NCBI RefSeq assembly: GCF_018476525.1
Contig: NZ_JAHCST010000045.1
Span: forward strand, 1 to 64,000
DNA from: Acrocarpospora catenulata
GTDB taxonomy: Bacteria > Actinomycetota > Actinomycetes > Streptosporangiales > Streptosporangiaceae
Direction: 5' to 3'
Length of the DNA stretch: 64,000 nt
Shown here: one piece after another, positions 54,059-64,000 of the stretch
How the letters are laid out: each line of letters opens with the position of its first letter
How positions within the stretch are numbered: position 1 is the first letter of the stretch
Position numbers and translations under genes: made by a program
The notes under the pieces: generated by a model
Told to the model about the DNA's origin: nothing
The model's input: the letters and a program-made list of their open reading frames with translations, nothing else
Database searches by the model: none

Positions 54059-55334
54059 ACTTCGCGGAAAACACCGACAGAGGGTTGTCGCCAACGGGCC
54101 GGATCGTGGTTCCCGAGGTCAACACGGTGGCCTCGCCCAAGTCCTGAGCCTGGCCGGACAGCCGCGGGCGGCGGCGGGGGAGGCGCACGGTGACCCGGAG
54201 GCCGCCGCCGGGCCGGGGGGCCGCCACGGCCGTGCCGCCGTGCGCGTGCGCGACCGCGCGGACGATGGACAGGCCGAGACCGGCGCCGCCCGCCGAGCCG
54301 GTCCTGTCCGCCTCCAGCCGCCGGAACGGCTCGAACAGGCGGGCCGCCTGGGCGTCGGCGATCACCCGGCCGGTGTTATCCACCAGCACGAACACCCCCC
54401 GATGGTCGGCGCCCGTGCGCACTACCACCAGGCCGCGTTCGTCGTTGTACTTGACCGCGTTGTCCACCAGGTTGGTGATCATCCGTTCCAGCAGCACGGC
54501 GTCCCCTGAGCAGGGCGCCGGGCGGCGGTCGGCGGGGTCGGCGGGCAGGTGGTGGGCGAGGATCGCGGGCTGGGCCAGGTCGCGCAGGTCCACGTCCTCC
54601 CGGGTGGTCAGCTCGCGCTCGCTCTGGGCGAGCGTGAGCAGGCCCTCGATCAGCTGCTCCTGCCGGGTGTTGGCGGCCAGCAGCTCGTCGCGTACGGGCC
54701 GGAGGGCGGCGGGGATGAGCGGGTCGGCGAACCCGACCTGGAGCAGCGCGCGGTTGATGGCGATGGGGGTCTTCAGCTCGTGCGAGGCGTTGGCCACGAA
54801 CCGGCGCTGGCTGTCGAAGGCGTGGTGCAGCCGCTCCAGCATCGAGTCGAAGGTGTCGGCCAGGTCCTTGATCTCGTCGCGCGGGCCGTCCAGGGCGATG
54901 CGCTGGTGCAGGGTGCTGCCGGACAGCCGCCGGGCCGTCTCGGTCATGGTGAGCAGCGGGGCCAGCGCCCGCTGCGCGACCACCCAGCCGACCACCAGCC
55001 CGGCCACCCCGATCAGCACCGAGGCGATGATCGACCACTGCATCATCGAGCCGCTCACCAGCTCCTTGTACCGGTCGACCTCGCCCTCCACCACGGACTG
55101 GAAGAGGAAGAGGCGGTTGGCCGGGCTGTCGGTCGGCATCGGGAGGGTGGGCTTGGGGATGGTGCCGACGATTTCCGGCGTGATCTTGATGGCGAAGCGC
55201 TGGTTGACGATGCGGTCGAGCACCAGGTAGTTGATGATCACCAGCACGCTGGCGGCCAGGAAGAACAGGCTGCCGTAGACGATGGTGAGCCGCCAGCGCA
55301 CCGGCAGCCGACGCCCGCTCACCAGCCGGCTCAC
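54033..55334 (-). CDS. sensor histidine kinase (OmpR-type partner)
   Basis: 433 residues. Two transmembrane helices (about 15-38 and 100-120) flank a short outer loop. A HAMP segment follows, then the H-box NASHELKTP with His185, N-box NLVDNAVKYN and G-box GGAGLGLSIV. The tail extends about 45 residues past the ATPase. GTG at 55334 overlaps the response regulator stop as GTGA. Signal unknown. The adjacent ABC exporter operon is a likely target. Confidence 0.92.
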   Translation of the reverse strand: MSRLVSGRRLPVRWRLTIVYGSLFFLAASVLVIINYLVLDRIVNQRFAIKITPEIVGTIPKPTLPMPTDSPANRLFLFQSVVEGEVDRYKELVSGSMMQWSIIASVLIGVAGLVVGWVVAQRALAPLLTMTETARRLSGSTLHQRIALDGPRDEIKDLADTFDSMLERLHHAFDSQRRFVANASHELKTPIAINRALLQVGFADPLIPAALRPVRDELLAANTRQEQLIEGLLTLAQSERELTTREDVDLRDLAQPAILAHHLPADPADRRPAPCSGDAVLLERMITNLVDNAVKYNDERGLVVVRTGADHRGVFVLVDNTGRVIADAQAARLFEPFRRLEADRTGSAGGAGLGLSIVRAVAHAHGGTAVAAPRPGGGLRVTVRLPRRRPRLSGQAQDLGEATVLTSGTTIRPVGDNPLSVFSAKFSRAPDRA

Positions 55335-55984
55335 AGTCGGTAGCCGGAGCCGGTGACGGTCTCGATGACCGCCGGGGCGCCCAGCTTCTTGCGGAGCGTC
55401 ATCACCGTCACCCGGACCGAGTTGGTGAAGTAGCTGATGTTCTCGTCCCACGCCTTCTCCAGCAGATCCTCGGCGCTCACCACGTTGCCGTTCGCCCGGA
55501 GCAGCACCTCCAGGACGGCGAACTCCTTCGGGCTGAGGGAAACGTACCTGCCCTCCCGGAAGACCTCCCGGCGGGCCGGGTCCAGGGTGATCCCGGCCCG
55601 GGCCAGCACCGGCGGCACGGCCAGCGGGGTGCGCCTGGCCAGTGCCCGCAGCCGGGCCACCAGTTCCGGGAAGTCGAACGGTTTGGGCAGGTAGTCGTCG
55701 GCGCCCAGGGTCAGCCCCTCCACCTTGGAGCGCAGGTCCCCGGCGGCGGTCAGCATGATGATCCGGGCGGGGAGGCGCTCGGCGACGAGGCGTCGGCACA
55801 CCTCGTCGCCGTGCACCGCGGGCAGGTCCCGGTCGAGCACGATGACGTCGTAGTCGTTGGTCATCGCCCGTTCCAGCGCGGCGTCCCCGTCGTAGACCAC
55901 ATCCACCGCCATGGTCTCCCGGCGGAGCCCGTCGGCCACCACGTCGGCCAGCACCCGCTCGTCTTCGGCTATCAGCACCCGCAT
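55331..55984 (-). CDS. OmpR/PhoB family response regulator
   Basis: 217 residues. Receiver domain with Asp8, phospho-acceptor Asp51 (VIVLDRDLP) and Lys in YLPKPFD; then a winged-helix effector (RYVSLSPKEFAVLEVLLRANGNVVS). ATG at 55984 was chosen over 55993 because GGGAGG lies 9 bases before it and directly abuts the earlier ATG. Co-translated with the sensor kinase. Confidence 0.93.
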   Translation of the reverse strand: MRVLIAEDERVLADVVADGLRRETMAVDVVYDGDAALERAMTNDYDVIVLDRDLPAVHGDEVCRRLVAERLPARIIMLTAAGDLRSKVEGLTLGADDYLPKPFDFPELVARLRALARRTPLAVPPVLARAGITLDPARREVFREGRYVSLSPKEFAVLEVLLRANGNVVSAEDLLEKAWDENISYFTNSVRVTVMTLRKKLGAPAVIETVTGSGYRL

Positions 55985-56019
55985 GGGGTGCATCCTCCCG
56001 GGGAGGGGTTAAACAGGAG

Positions 56020-57216
56020 CTAAGCGCTCAGCGCCAGCGTGGGGGACATGCGCGCGGCCCGCATCGCCGGATAGATCCCGGCCACCGTGCCGACCAGCAG
56101 GGTCGCCCCCAGACCGCCGCCCAGCGCCCAGGTGGGCACCACGGCGGGCAGGTCCCGCCAGGTCGCGTACCCAACCGTCACCAGGGCGCCGAGCAGCGCC
56201 CCCGCCACCCCGCCCAGGCCGGACAGGAGCAGGGACTCGGTGAGGAACTGGCCGCGTACCTGGCCCCGGGTGGCCCCCAGGGAGCGGCGCAGGCCGATCT
56301 CCCTGCGCCGTTCCAGCACCGAGATGACCATGGTGTTGGCCACCCCGACCCCGCCGACCAGCAGGGCGACCGCGCCGATGCCGAGCAGCACGTTGGTGAA
56401 GGCGCTGTCGGCCGCCGCCTTGGCCTCCAGCGCGTCCGAGGGACGGCTGACGTCCACCTCCTCCGGGTGCTCCGGGTTGGCGGTGCGGGCCAGCACCTCC
56501 CGTACGGCGGTCACCGCGGATTCCACCGAGCGGGTGTAGATCGTGCTGGGATCGCCCTCGTGCCGGAGGTAGGTGGCGGCGGCCGGATACCCGATCAGGG
56601 CCGAGCGTTCGATCTCCGGGGCCAGCGGGCTGGCGGCCAGGATGCCGGTGACCGTCCACCACTGGCCGTTGATCCACACCTGCTGCCCGGTCTCCCGCAC
56701 GCCCAGGCGTTCGGCCGCGACGGAGCCCAGCACCACCGCGCGCTGGGCGGCGGTGGCCTGGTTCAGCCAGGCGCCGTGCCGTACGGGGGTCTCCAGGGCC
56801 TCAAGCAGATCCAGGGAGGCGGCCCGGACGGCCAGGCCACTGGTCTTGGTGGCCGGGATGCGGTCGCTGCGGAACACCGGCTGCCCGGTGTCACCGGTGG
56901 AACCGGCGGCCAGGATGGGGCCGATCCGGCGGATCATGGCCGGCGACTCGACCGGCAGGGTGGCCTGCTCGCCGAACAGGCTCTGCCCAGGGGTGACCCG
57001 GAGCAGGTTGGTGCCCAGCTCGTCGAGTTCGGCCAGCAGCCGTGCCTTGCTGGAGGCGGAGATGCCGACCACGGCCACCATGGTGGCGATGCCGATGGCG
57101 ATGCCGAGCGCGGACAGGATCACCCGGGTGGGCCGCGCGCGCAGCCCGGCCGCGCCCACCCGGACCTGGTCGCCCCAGCTCAGCCGCCCCGGACGGAGGG
57201 TACGCCGGTCAGTCAT
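56020..57216 (-). CDS. ABC transporter permease (MacB/FtsX type)
   Basis: 398 residues. One N-terminal helix ([23 protein letters not shown]), a large extracytoplasmic domain (about 45-275), then three C-terminal helices ([43 protein letters not shown]...). Typical of MacB-like mechanotransmission exporters. The ATG overlaps the ABC ATPase stop by 8 bases (ATGACTGA). Confidence 0.92.
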   Translation of the reverse strand: MTDRRTLRPGRLSWGDQVRVGAAGLRARPTRVILSALGIAIGIATMVAVVGISASSKARLLAELDELGTNLLRVTPGQSLFGEQATLPVESPAMIRRIGPILAAGSTGDTGQPVFRSDRIPATKTSGLAVRAASLDLLEALETPVRHGAWLNQATAAQRAVVLGSVAAERLGVRETGQQVWINGQWWTVTGILAASPLAPEIERSALIGYPAAATYLRHEGDPSTIYTRSVESAVTAVREVLARTANPEHPEEVDVSRPSDALEAKAAADSAFTNVLLGIGAVALLVGGVGVANTMVISVLERRREIGLRRSLGATRGQVRGQFLTESLLLSGLGGVAGALLGALVTVGYATWRDLPAVVPTWALGGGLGATLLVGTVAGIYPAMRAARMSPTLALSA

Positions 57217-57877
57217 CGTCGATCACCTGCCCGTCCTTGAGCCGGACCCGGCGGGGTGCGGCGGCGGCCACGTCGTTGTCGTGGGTGATGATCGCCACGG
57301 TGGTGCCCAGCGCGTTCAGCTCGGCCAGGATGGCCAGCACGTCGGCGCCGGAGGCCGAGTCCAGGTTCCCGGTCGGCTCGTCGGCCAGCAGCAGCGCCGG
57401 TTCCCCGACCACCGCCCTGGCCACCGCCACCCGCTGCCGCTCCCCGCCGGACAGCTGCGCCGGGCGGTGTCCGAGCCGGTGCCCCAGCCCCACCCGCTTC
57501 AGCGCCTCCGCCGCGCGTTCCCGCCGCTCCCGCCGTGGCACCCCGCTGTACAGCAGCCCGTCGGCCACGTTGTCCAGCGCAGGAACGCCCTCCGCCAGGT
57601 GGAAGGACTGGAAGACGAACCCGATGTACCGGGAGCGCAGTGCCGACAGCTCCCGGTCGGACAGCTTCGCCACGTCGTACCCGGCGATGCGCACGGTGCC
57701 CGAGCTGGGCCGGTCCAGCGTGCCGATCAGGTGGAGCATGGTGGACTTGCCCGACCCGGAGGGCCCGATGATGGCCACCAGTTCCCCGGCGTCCACCCGC
57801 AGATCGACGCCGCGCAGCGCGTGCACCTCGCCCGGGTAGGTCTTGGTGGCGCCCGTCAGCTCGATGACCGCGCTCAT
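57209..57877 (-). CDS. ABC transporter ATP-binding protein (MacB/LolD type)
   Basis: 222 residues. Walker [11 protein letters not shown]-loop FVFQSFHL, signature [14 protein letters not shown], Walker [15 protein letters not shown]-loop ITHD. It powers the permease next to it. ATG at 57877 overlaps the adaptor stop (ATGA). Confidence 0.94.
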   Translation of the reverse strand: MSAVIELTGATKTYPGEVHALRGVDLRVDAGELVAIIGPSGSGKSTMLHLIGTLDRPSSGTVRIAGYDVAKLSDRELSALRSRYIGFVFQSFHLAEGVPALDNVADGLLYSGVPRRERRERAAEALKRVGLGHRLGHRPAQLSGGERQRVAVARAVVGEPALLLADEPTGNLDSASGADVLAILAELNALGTTVAIITHDNDVAAAAPRRVRLKDGQVIDDD

Positions 57878-58908
57878 AGGGCCGGGACCTCGACCTTCAG
57901 GCCCTCGGCGAGCCCGGTTCCGGTGATCTCGACGCGGCCCGCGGCGAACAGGCCGGTCTCGACCGCGATCACCTCGCCGCCCGCGATCCGCACGCCGTAG
58001 CCGCCCTCGCGGAGCGCCAGCAGGGCCTCCACGGGGACCGACAGGACGTCCTTGCGGCGCTCGCTCTGCAGGTCCACGGTGACCGGGGCCTGGTCGAGGC
58101 GGCCCAGGTTGCCGTCGGCGGTCACCTCCACGTCGATGGTGGACTCGCCGCCGTCCTGGGCGGGCGGCTGGGCCACCGTGCCGATGGCGGTGATCGTGCC
58201 CTTGGTGGTGTCCCCGGTGGGGGTCTCCAGGGTGACGGCCGCGCCCAGGCGGGCGAACTGCTGGTCGGAGGCGGGCAGGTCGATGTGCACCACCCGCTTG
58301 GTGCTGGTCGTGGTCACCACCGACTGCCCGGCCCGGTCGCCCTTCTCCGCCGCCGCCTCGGCGATCCGGACCGGCCCGGAGGCCACGATCACCTGGGCCG
58401 CCCCGACCGTGCCGGTCTCGGCCAGGTTCTGGTCGTCCTGCCACTCCCGTACGGCCTGCGCGGTGCGCCAGGAGAAGTACCTGTCCACCGTGCCGACCTC
58501 GTAGCCGAGCGCCTTCAGGTTGCGTTCGAGCTGCTGGACGTCCTTGCCCTCGCTGCCCTGGGACAGCGTGCGGTACATGGGGATGGAGCCGTACATGAGG
58601 ATCACGGGGCGGCCGTCCACCGCGTACAGCCAGCCGCCGCGCCGGACCAGTGTGCCCTCCTTCCTGGTGCGGGTGAGGGTGCCCATGGCCTCGTTGGGGA
58701 GCACGCGGCGGCCCGCGTAGCCGAGGGTGCCGTCCACGGTCTTGCTGTCCACCAGGTCGGAGCGGGTGATCTCGGCCGTGGTCACCGGGGCGGCGGTGGG
58801 GGACTCGGCGGGGTCGCCGCCGGCCACGGCGAACGAGGCCGCGGCCCAGCCGCCGCCCGCCAGCGCGGCGACCGCCACCACCCCGGCCAGCAGTCCCCGG
58901 CGCGTCAC
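57874..58908 (-). CDS. efflux adaptor protein with peptidoglycan-binding domain
   Basis: 344 residues. Signal/anchor helix ([21 protein letters not shown]), a PG_binding_1 domain ([40 protein letters not shown]), then membrane-fusion-protein barrel segments ([32 protein letters not shown]). Such adaptors link MacB-type exporters to the cell wall in actinobacteria. GTG at 58908 overlaps the lipoprotein stop (GTGA). Confidence 0.88.
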   Translation of the reverse strand: MTRRGLLAGVVAVAALAGGGWAAASFAVAGGDPAESPTAAPVTTAEITRSDLVDSKTVDGTLGYAGRRVLPNEAMGTLTRTRKEGTLVRRGGWLYAVDGRPVILMYGSIPMYRTLSQGSEGKDVQQLERNLKALGYEVGTVDRYFSWRTAQAVREWQDDQNLAETGTVGAAQVIVASGPVRIAEAAAEKGDRAGQSVVTTTSTKRVVHIDLPASDQQFARLGAAVTLETPTGDTTKGTITAIGTVAQPPAQDGGESTIDVEVTADGNLGRLDQAPVTVDLQSERRKDVLSVPVEALLALREGGYGVRIAGGEVIAVETGLFAAGRVEITGTGLAEGLKVEVPAL

Positions 58909-59438
58909 TGGCCGCCACCCGTCTGCTTGCCGCCGAAGCCGTCCATCAGGTGCTCGCACGCCTTCTGCGCCTTCTGGAAGGTCGGGGAGTCCGGGTTCAT
59001 CCCCGGGCCGCCCATCCGCACCCGGCCGCCGTTCACCTGCGGGTCGGGCATGTCCACGCCGTTGTCCCGCATGCATTGGGCGAATTTCAGTACCTTGTCC
59101 TGGAGTTCGGGATCCGGCGCGGCATTGCCCTCGCCGATCGGGTTGTACTGCTCGCAGGCTTTCAGGGCCTTTTCCACCTGGCCCTCGTTGCCCGGCTTCT
59201 GCCGGAGCTGGATGCGGTTGCCGCCGGGCTCCGGGTCGGGGATGTCGACGCCGTTCTCCCGCATGCACTGGGCGAACTTGAGTGCGTCGCCGCTGGTGGT
59301 GGGGGAGGGCGCGGCGCCGGCGGCGCCGCTCGCGCCGGCCGCCGAGGCGACCTGGGCCTCCGGCTGCTGGGTTCCGCAGGCCGTCAGGAAGAGCGAGACC
59401 GCGGCCAGCGCGGCAATTCTGAGTCCTTTTTCTGCCAT
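58905..59438 (-). CDS. lipoprotein with duplicated CMRxNGVDxPDP module
   Basis: 177 residues. Signal with lipobox LTAC (Cys21). Two copies of a module, [21 protein letters not shown] (52-72) and [22 protein letters not shown] (117-138). Each has a second Cys further on (58/95 and 122/161), suggesting one disulfide per module outside the cell. Function unknown; a substrate- or signal-binding subunit of the exporter is plausible. First gene of the exporter operon. Confidence 0.85.
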   Translation of the reverse strand: MAEKGLRIAALAAVSLFLTACGTQQPEAQVASAAGASGAAGAAPSPTTSGDALKFAQCMRENGVDIPDPEPGGNRIQLRQKPGNEGQVEKALKACEQYNPIGEGNAAPDPELQDKVLKFAQCMRDNGVDMPDPQVNGGRVRMGGPGMNPDSPTFQKAQKACEHLMDGFGGKQTGGGQ

Positions 59439-59504
59439 GCCAGATTTATAGCGAGGACCCGGTTAAACATGCCTTAAGCGAATTTGTTTATGCGTTTCTT
59501 ACAT

Positions 59505-59540
59505 TAGAAAGGCCCGCCGGGAGAACGGCGGGCCTTTCTG
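59505..59540. terminator. bidirectional terminator
   Basis: AGAAAGGCCCGCC...GGCGGGCCTTTCT, an 8-10-bp GC stem with an inner GGAGAA-type loop and T/A-rich flanks on both sides. It follows the protease gene on the minus strand. Confidence 0.85.
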
Positions 59541-59554
59541 GATTCCCGGGCGGT

Positions 59555-61246
59555 TCAGTGGGACGGCGGGCGGTTGCCCAGCTGACGGCGGAGTTCGGCG
59601 AGCTCCCGCTCCAGGTCCGCCACCTGGGCCTCCTGCGACGGCCGGGACGGCCCGTGGGCGGGCTGCGGCGGCTGCTGGGGGATCGGCTGGCCGTACCGGT
59701 CGAACTGCTGCTGGGGGCGGACGTAGCGGGTGGCGCCGTCCAGGGGCTGGTCGGCCGCCGGCAGCGCGTACGGCTGGTGCTGCGGGGCCGGGGGGACGTA
59801 GGGCGTGGCCTGCACGCCGTACTGGACGACGGGCCGGGCCGCCGCGGGCTTCCTGCGGCGCTTGAGGATGAGCATCAGCACCGTGAGACCGCCCACGATG
59901 GCGATCAGTACCCCGCCGCCGACCAGCAGCCAGAACGTCATGGGCTGCGGGGTCTCGTCCTTGCCGGAGGAGATGGCCTGCTGGGAGTCGGTGATGTACT
60001 TGGCCACGTACGGGTGGTTCGGGTGCAGGGCCTGCACCTCGCGGAACTTGGGCAGCGCGGCGCTGTAGTGCCGCTTGAAGAACAGATCGAGCGCGGTGTT
60101 GTACTCGGTGCTGGTGAGCGCCGCCGACGGCTTGATGTTCTTCTCGTTGAGCTTCTCCTTGATGACGCTGACCGGCAGCACGAAGCTCTCGTTCTCCGAC
60201 GCCTCGCCGCCCTCGCTGACCGTGCCCGCGATCAGCATGCCGACCACCTTGCCCTCCCGGCTGAACACCGGGCCGCCCGAGTTGCCGTGGTAGGACGGCG
60301 CCTGGGTCTGGATGTAGGGCACGCCCTCCTGCGTGGTCCGCTTGGCGTTGTACGGCCCCTCGGTCAGCGCCGGGTCCAGCTTGGACTCCAGGCTGAAGAA
60401 CGGGGTGTTGGTGACCAGGCCGGGGAAGCCGCTGATGTACAGCGTGGACCCGGTCTGCACGTCGGAGTCCTCGCCCAGCGGCACGGTCGGCAGGTTCTGC
60501 TGGCCGTTCACCTTCAGCAGCGCGAAGTCCTTGCCCGGGTAGCTCTCGCCGACCGAGACCAGCTCGGCCGCGACCGGCTTGGCGGTCTTGTCCACCCCGC
60601 CGCCCGGCAGCGACTGCACCACCGCGATGCTCTTCTGCAGGTTCTCGATCTTGAGGTGGATGCTGTTGAAGGTGACGTAGACCTGCTGCGCCAGCTTGAA
60701 CATCTCCTCGTCGGCCTCGAAGCTCTGCAGATCCTTCAGTACGGTCTGCGCGTCCTCCTCGGCGAACTTGGACAGCGCCTGCTGCGCGAAGGTGTCGGCC
60801 AGCGCCTGGTCGCTCATCTCGACACAGTGCGCGCCGGTCACCATGTACCCGTCGGGGGTCACCCACCAGCCGGTGCACATGCCGCCGATCTCGGCGTCCA
60901 CCACCCGGTTGGGCGCGACCGGGATGATGTACCGGTCGACGTCGGCCGCCATGCGCTGGAACAGGTACTTGGCGATGCTCTGCTCGTCGTTGGAGATCTT
61001 GCCGTTGAGCACGGCGTCGGTGGTCTGCTGGACGAGCTGGCTGAACGGCCCCTGGTTGATCTCCGGGGTGGGCACCACGACCTGGCCGGTGAAGGTCAGG
61101 CTGGTGAGCTGCACGGCGGGCTGCGTTTTCGCGGCGAGCACAGTGCCGACGGCGACCTCCTCGGCCCCTTCGGGGCTGGCCGCGTACGCGGGCGTCGACA
61201 CCGCGAGCACCGCCGCCGTCGCGACGATGATTCTTCTGAGGTTCAC
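59555..61246 (-). CDS. membrane-anchored trypsin-like (S1C) serine protease with cytosolic Pro-rich tail
   Basis: 563 residues. Signal peptide (1-22, AYA cleavage), chymotrypsin-fold domain with His140 (VTGAHCVE), Asp240 (GKDFALLKV) and Ser323 (GNSGGPVF). Roughly 90 mainly helical residues are inserted between His and Asp. A TPR-like pair of helices (380-425) precedes a transmembrane helix (437-461). A cytosolic Pro/Gln/Tyr-rich tail ends in a short coiled coil (QVADLERELAELRRQLG). It probably cleaves envelope proteins. GTG start. It stands alone between two terminators. Confidence 0.88.
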   Translation of the reverse strand: MNLRRIIVATAAVLAVSTPAYAASPEGAEEVAVGTVLAAKTQPAVQLTSLTFTGQVVVPTPEINQGPFSQLVQQTTDAVLNGKISNDEQSIAKYLFQRMAADVDRYIIPVAPNRVVDAEIGGMCTGWWVTPDGYMVTGAHCVEMSDQALADTFAQQALSKFAEEDAQTVLKDLQSFEADEEMFKLAQQVYVTFNSIHLKIENLQKSIAVVQSLPGGGVDKTAKPVAAELVSVGESYPGKDFALLKVNGQQNLPTVPLGEDSDVQTGSTLYISGFPGLVTNTPFFSLESKLDPALTEGPYNAKRTTQEGVPYIQTQAPSYHGNSGGPVFSREGKVVGMLIAGTVSEGGEASENESFVLPVSVIKEKLNEKNIKPSAALTSTEYNTALDLFFKRHYSAALPKFREVQALHPNHPYVAKYITDSQQAISSGKDETPQPMTFWLLVGGGVLIAIVGGLTVLMLILKRRRKPAAARPVVQYGVQATPYVPPAPQHQPYALPAADQPLDGATRYVRPQQQFDRYGQPIPQQPPQPAHGPSRPSQEAQVADLERELAELRRQLGNRPPSH

Positions 61247-61303
61247 CCGGTAATGGTCAGATATCGCCCTTGTCCGTCACTTGTGACTGACTTGGCGAAC
61301 GCT

Positions 61304-61336
61304 AAGAGGGGGCGCCGGCTCCCGACGCCCCCTCTT
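61304..61336. terminator. terminator after aceE
   Basis: AAGAGGGGGCG (61304-61314) and CGCCCCCTCTT (61326-61336) form a perfect 11-bp stem between the aceE stop and the protease start. Confidence 0.78.
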
Positions 61337-61344
61337 GGCGCTGG

Positions 61345-64000
61345 TCAGACGCCCATCGTCTCGGTGTCGTTGGTCTCGGCGGTGGTGCCGATCTCGGTGA
61401 CGCCGTTCTTCAGGTGGTAGCGGGCGATGGCGTCGCGCAGCACCTCCTGCTTGATCTCGCCGCGGCGGGCCAGCTGGGTGAGCACCGCCAGGGTGATCGA
61501 GGCCGCGTCCACGTGGAAGTGGCGGCGCAGCGCCGAGCGGGTGTCGGAGAGGCCGAAGCCATCGGTGCCCAGGGAGCTCCAGTCGCCGGGCACCCACTGC
61601 GCGATCTGGTCCTGCACGGCCCGCATGTAGTCGCTGACGCCCACGAACGGCCCCGGCACGCCGGACAGCTTCCGCGTCACGTACGGCACGCGCTGCTCGG
61701 CGTCCGGGTTGAGCAGGTTGTGCTCCTCCGCGGCGAGCGCGTCGCGGCGCAGCTCCGACCAGGAAGTGGCCGACCAGACCGAGGCGGCCACGCCCCACTC
61801 CTCGGCCAGCATGCGCTGCGCCTCCAGCGCCCACGGCCCGGCCACCCCGGAGGTCAGGATGTTGGCCTTGGGGCCGTCCCCGGTGGCGGGGGCGAACAGG
61901 TAGAGGCCCTTCAGCAGGCCGTCCACGTCCAGGTCGGCGGGCTGGGCCGGCTGCGGGTAGGGCTCGTTGTAGACGGTCAGGTAGTAGAAGACGTTCTCCT
62001 GACGCTCGCCGTACATGCGGCGCAGGCCGTCCCGGATGATGTGGCCGACCTCGAAGCCCCAGGACGGGTCGTAGGCGACCGCGGCCGGGTTGGTGGAGGC
62101 GATCAGCGGGCTGTGGCCGTCCTCGTGCTGGAGGCCCTCACCGTTCAGCGTGGTGCGGCCGGCGGTGGCGCCGAGCAGGAAGCCCCGGCCCATCTGGTCG
62201 GCCAGCTGCCACATCTGGTCGGCGGTGCGCTGCCAGCCGAACATCGAGTAGAAGATGTAGATCGGGATCATGTGCTCGCCGTGCGTGGCGTACGACGAGG
62301 CGACGGCGATCGTGGAGGCCATCGAGCCGGCCTCGCTGATGCCCTCGTGCAGGATCTGGCCCTCGGTGGACTCCTTGTAGGAGAGCAGCAGGTCCCGGTC
62401 CACCGCCTCGTAGGTCTGCCCGTACGGCGAGTAGATCTTGGCGGTCGGGAACATGGCGTCCATACCGAAGGTGCGCGCCTCGTCCGGGATGATCGGCACG
62501 AACCGGTGGCCGATCTCCTTGTCCCGCATCAGGTCCTTGAGCAGCCGGACGAAGGCCATCGTGGTGGCCACGTTCTGCTTGCCGGAGCCCTTGGCCAGCT
62601 GCTTGTAGGCGTCGTCGCCGGGCAGCTTGAGCGACTTGGCGCGTACTACCCGTTTGGGCAGGAACCCGCCCAGGGCGGCGCGCCGCTCCTTCATGTACGC
62701 GATCTCGTCGCTGTCCTCGCCCGGGTGGAAGTACGGCGGCAGGTCGCCTTCCAGATCGCTGTCGGGGATGGGCAGGTAGAGCCGGTCCCGGAACTCCTTC
62801 AGCTCGGCCTTGGTCATCTTCTTCATCTGGTGCGTCGCGTTGCGCGCCTCGAAGTCCTTGCCCAGCGTCCAGCCCTTGATGGTCTGGGCGAGGATGACCG
62901 TCGGCTGGCCCACGTGCTCACGGGCGGCCTTGAAGGCGGCGTAGACCTTGCGGTAGTCGTGGCCGCCCCGGGACAGGTAGCGGATGTCGTCGTCCGACAT
63001 GTGCTCGACCATCTTCCGCAGGCGCGGGTCGCCGCCGAAGAAGTGCTCCCTGATGTAGGCCCCGGTCTCCACCGAGTACGTCTGGAACTGCCCGTCCGGG
63101 GTGGTGTTCATCTGGTTGACCAGCACCCCGTCCACGTCGGCGGCGAGCAGCGGGTCCCAGTCCCGGCCCCAGACCACCTTGATGACGTTCCAGCCGGCGC
63201 CCCGGAAGTACGACTCCAGCTCCTGGATGATCTTGCCGTTGCCGCGGACCGGGCCGTCAAGACGCTGCAGGTTGCAGTTGATCACGAAGGTGAGGTTGTC
63301 CAGCTCCTCGCGGGCGGCCAGGCCGATGGCGCCGAGCGACTCCGGCTCGTCCATCTCGCCGTCGCCCAGGAAGCACCAGACGTGGCTGCGCGAGGTGTCC
63401 TTGATCTTGCGGTCGTTCAGGTACCGGTTGAACCGGGCCTGGTAGATCGCGCCGATCGGGCCCAGGCCCATGGAGACCGTGGGGAACTCCCAGAAGTCCG
63501 GCATCAGCCGGGGGTGCGGGTAGGACGGCAGGCCCTTGATGCCGTGCGACAGCTCCTGGCGGAACGCGTCCAGCTGGGCGTCGCTGAGACGGCCCTCCAG
63601 GAAGGCCCGGGCGTAGATGCCCGGGGCCGCGTGGCCCTGGAAGAAGACCTGGTCGCCGGACTCGCCGTGGTCCTTGCCGCGGAAGAAGTGGTTGAAGCCC
63701 ACCTCGTAGAGGGACGCGGCGGAGGCGTAGGTGGCGATGTGGCCGCCCACGTTGGTCCGCGCGTTGGCCCGGGTGACCATGACCGCGGCGTTCCACCGGA
63801 TGTAGGCCCGGATCCGGCGCTCGACGTACTCATCCCCGGGGAACCACGGTTCGCGCTCCGGCGGGATGGTGTTGATGTAGTCGGTGCTGCGCAGGCCGGG
63901 CACGCCGACCTGGTGCTCGCGGGCGCGTTCCAGCAGCCGCAGCATCAGGTAGCGGGCCCTCGTCCTGCCCTCCGTCTTGATGACGTTGTCGAGCGACTCA
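61345..64000 (-). CDS. aceE: pyruvate dehydrogenase E1 component, homodimeric (partial, 5' end beyond window)
   Basis: The open frame runs off the right edge; its first visible codons read [26 protein letters not shown], the normal AceE N-terminal region, so only a few dozen residues are missing. Thiamine diphosphate motif [16 protein letters not shown]...NLTFVINCN; other blocks include [22 protein letters not shown] and [21 protein letters not shown]. It decarboxylates pyruvate and acetylates lipoyl-E2, feeding acetyl-CoA to the fab genes encoded 13 kb away on the same strand. High confidence in function. Confidence 0.95.
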   Translation of the reverse strand, partial: ESLDNVIKTEGRTRARYLMLRLLERAREHQVGVPGLRSTDYINTIPPEREPWFPGDEYVERRIRAYIRWNAAVMVTRANARTNVGGHIATYASAASLYEVGFNHFFRGKDHGESGDQVFFQGHAAPGIYARAFLEGRLSDAQLDAFRQELSHGIKGLPSYPHPRLMPDFWEFPTVSMGLGPIGAIYQARFNRYLNDRKIKDTSRSHVWCFLGDGEMDEPESLGAIGLAAREELDNLTFVINCNLQRLDGPVRGNGKIIQELESYFRGAGWNVIKVVWGRDWDPLLAADVDGVLVNQMNTTPDGQFQTYSVETGAYIREHFFGGDPRLRKMVEHMSDDDIRYLSRGGHDYRKVYAAFKAAREHVGQPTVILAQTIKGWTLGKDFEARNATHQMKKMTKAELKEFRDRLYLPIPDSDLEGDLPPYFHPGEDSDEIAYMKERRAALGGFLPKRVVRAKSLKLPGDDAYKQLAKGSGKQNVATTMAFVRLLKDLMRDKEIGHRFVPIIPDEARTFGMDAMFPTAKIYSPYGQTYEAVDRDLLLSYKESTEGQILHEGISEAGSMASTIAVASSYATHGEHMIPIYIFYSMFGWQRTADQMWQLADQMGRGFLLGATAGRTTLNGEGLQHEDGHSPLIASTNPAAVAYDPSWGFEVGHIIRDGLRRMYGERQENVFYYLTVYNEPYPQPAQPADLDVDGLLKGLYLFAPATGDGPKANILTSGVAGPWALEAQRMLAEEWGVAASVWSATSWSELRRDALAAEEHNLLNPDAEQRVPYVTRKLSGVPGPFVGVSDYMRAVQDQIAQWVPGDWSSLGTDGFGLSDTRSALRRHFHVDAASITLAVLTQLARRGEIKQEVLRDAIARYHLKNGVTEIGTTAETNDTETMGV

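Overview
The window is chromosomal DNA from a high-GC actinobacterium. GTG starts are frequent, stop/start overlaps (GTGA, ATGA) link many genes, and wobble positions are overwhelmingly G or C. The gene content fits the Streptosporangiales (inference): an HrdB/SigA-type principal sigma factor beside topoisomerase IV genes and a DUF7455 protein, DUF3145 and DUF5998 proteins, and a FasR-fabD-fabH-acpP-fabF-accD fatty acid cluster as in Streptomyces and mycobacteria. I see no rRNA, tRNA, CRISPR array, insertion sequence or prophage. The right edge cuts the pyruvate dehydrogenase E1 gene.

Layout. 1-2349: 5-oxoprolinase operon pxpA-pxpB-pxpC (minus). 2411-5582: a large unknown protein, a small unknown protein, an HhH-GPD repair protein and a decayed second copy of its 3' half. 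5760-18858: PAS-PAS-GAF-SpoIIE phosphatase, principal sigma factor, DUF4034-like protein, YaaA, DUF7455, ParE, carbonic anhydrase, redox and VOC proteins, ParC. 18975-27466: a chaperone/membrane-remodelling locus (Hsp70-like ATPase, two dynamin-like GTPases, a small acidic protein, an ECF sigma factor, a membrane-anchored GrpE-like lipoprotein, a DUF4190 membrane protein and a calcium-binding-repeat protein). 27572-37045: GNAT, RecQ fused to a phosphoribosyltransferase-like tail, a truncated Fic protein, a PfkB kinase, a GNAT/acyl-CoA-synthetase protein with a deleted ATP-grasp core, DUF5998, a phosphodiesterase and a rhodanese. 36985-40524: a coupled sigma factor, beta-rich protein and TPR-CHAT protease operon. 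40748-48883: MFS transporter, DUF3145, and the fatty acid synthesis cluster with its regulator. 48933-61246: a ClpP-like protein lacking its catalytic core, a DUF350/glutathionylspermidine-synthase-like/SHG-rich trio, a PHP protein, two WYL regulators, a two-component system, an ABC exporter operon and a membrane serine protease. 61345-64000: aceE.

How the genes work together. The best candidate for an undescribed system is 18975-27466. An Hsp70 ATPase domain with a non-canonical C-terminal half, a GrpE-like domain tethered to the membrane, and two non-identical dynamin-like GTPases are encoded around an ECF sigma gene. This suggests a chaperone cycle run at the membrane to load or disassemble dynamin-like proteins. 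It recalls the mycobacterial iniBAC idea but has its own exchange factor. A second candidate is the sigma-CHAT operon at 36985-40524, where a caspase-like protease is translationally coupled to a sigma factor.

Several genes are decayed or internally deleted: the HhH-GPD copy, the Fic N-terminus, ClpP without Ser and His, and the ATP-grasp-less synthetase. Operon 3' ends repeatedly become C-rich and G-poor in the transcript, which may reflect Rho-dependent termination.
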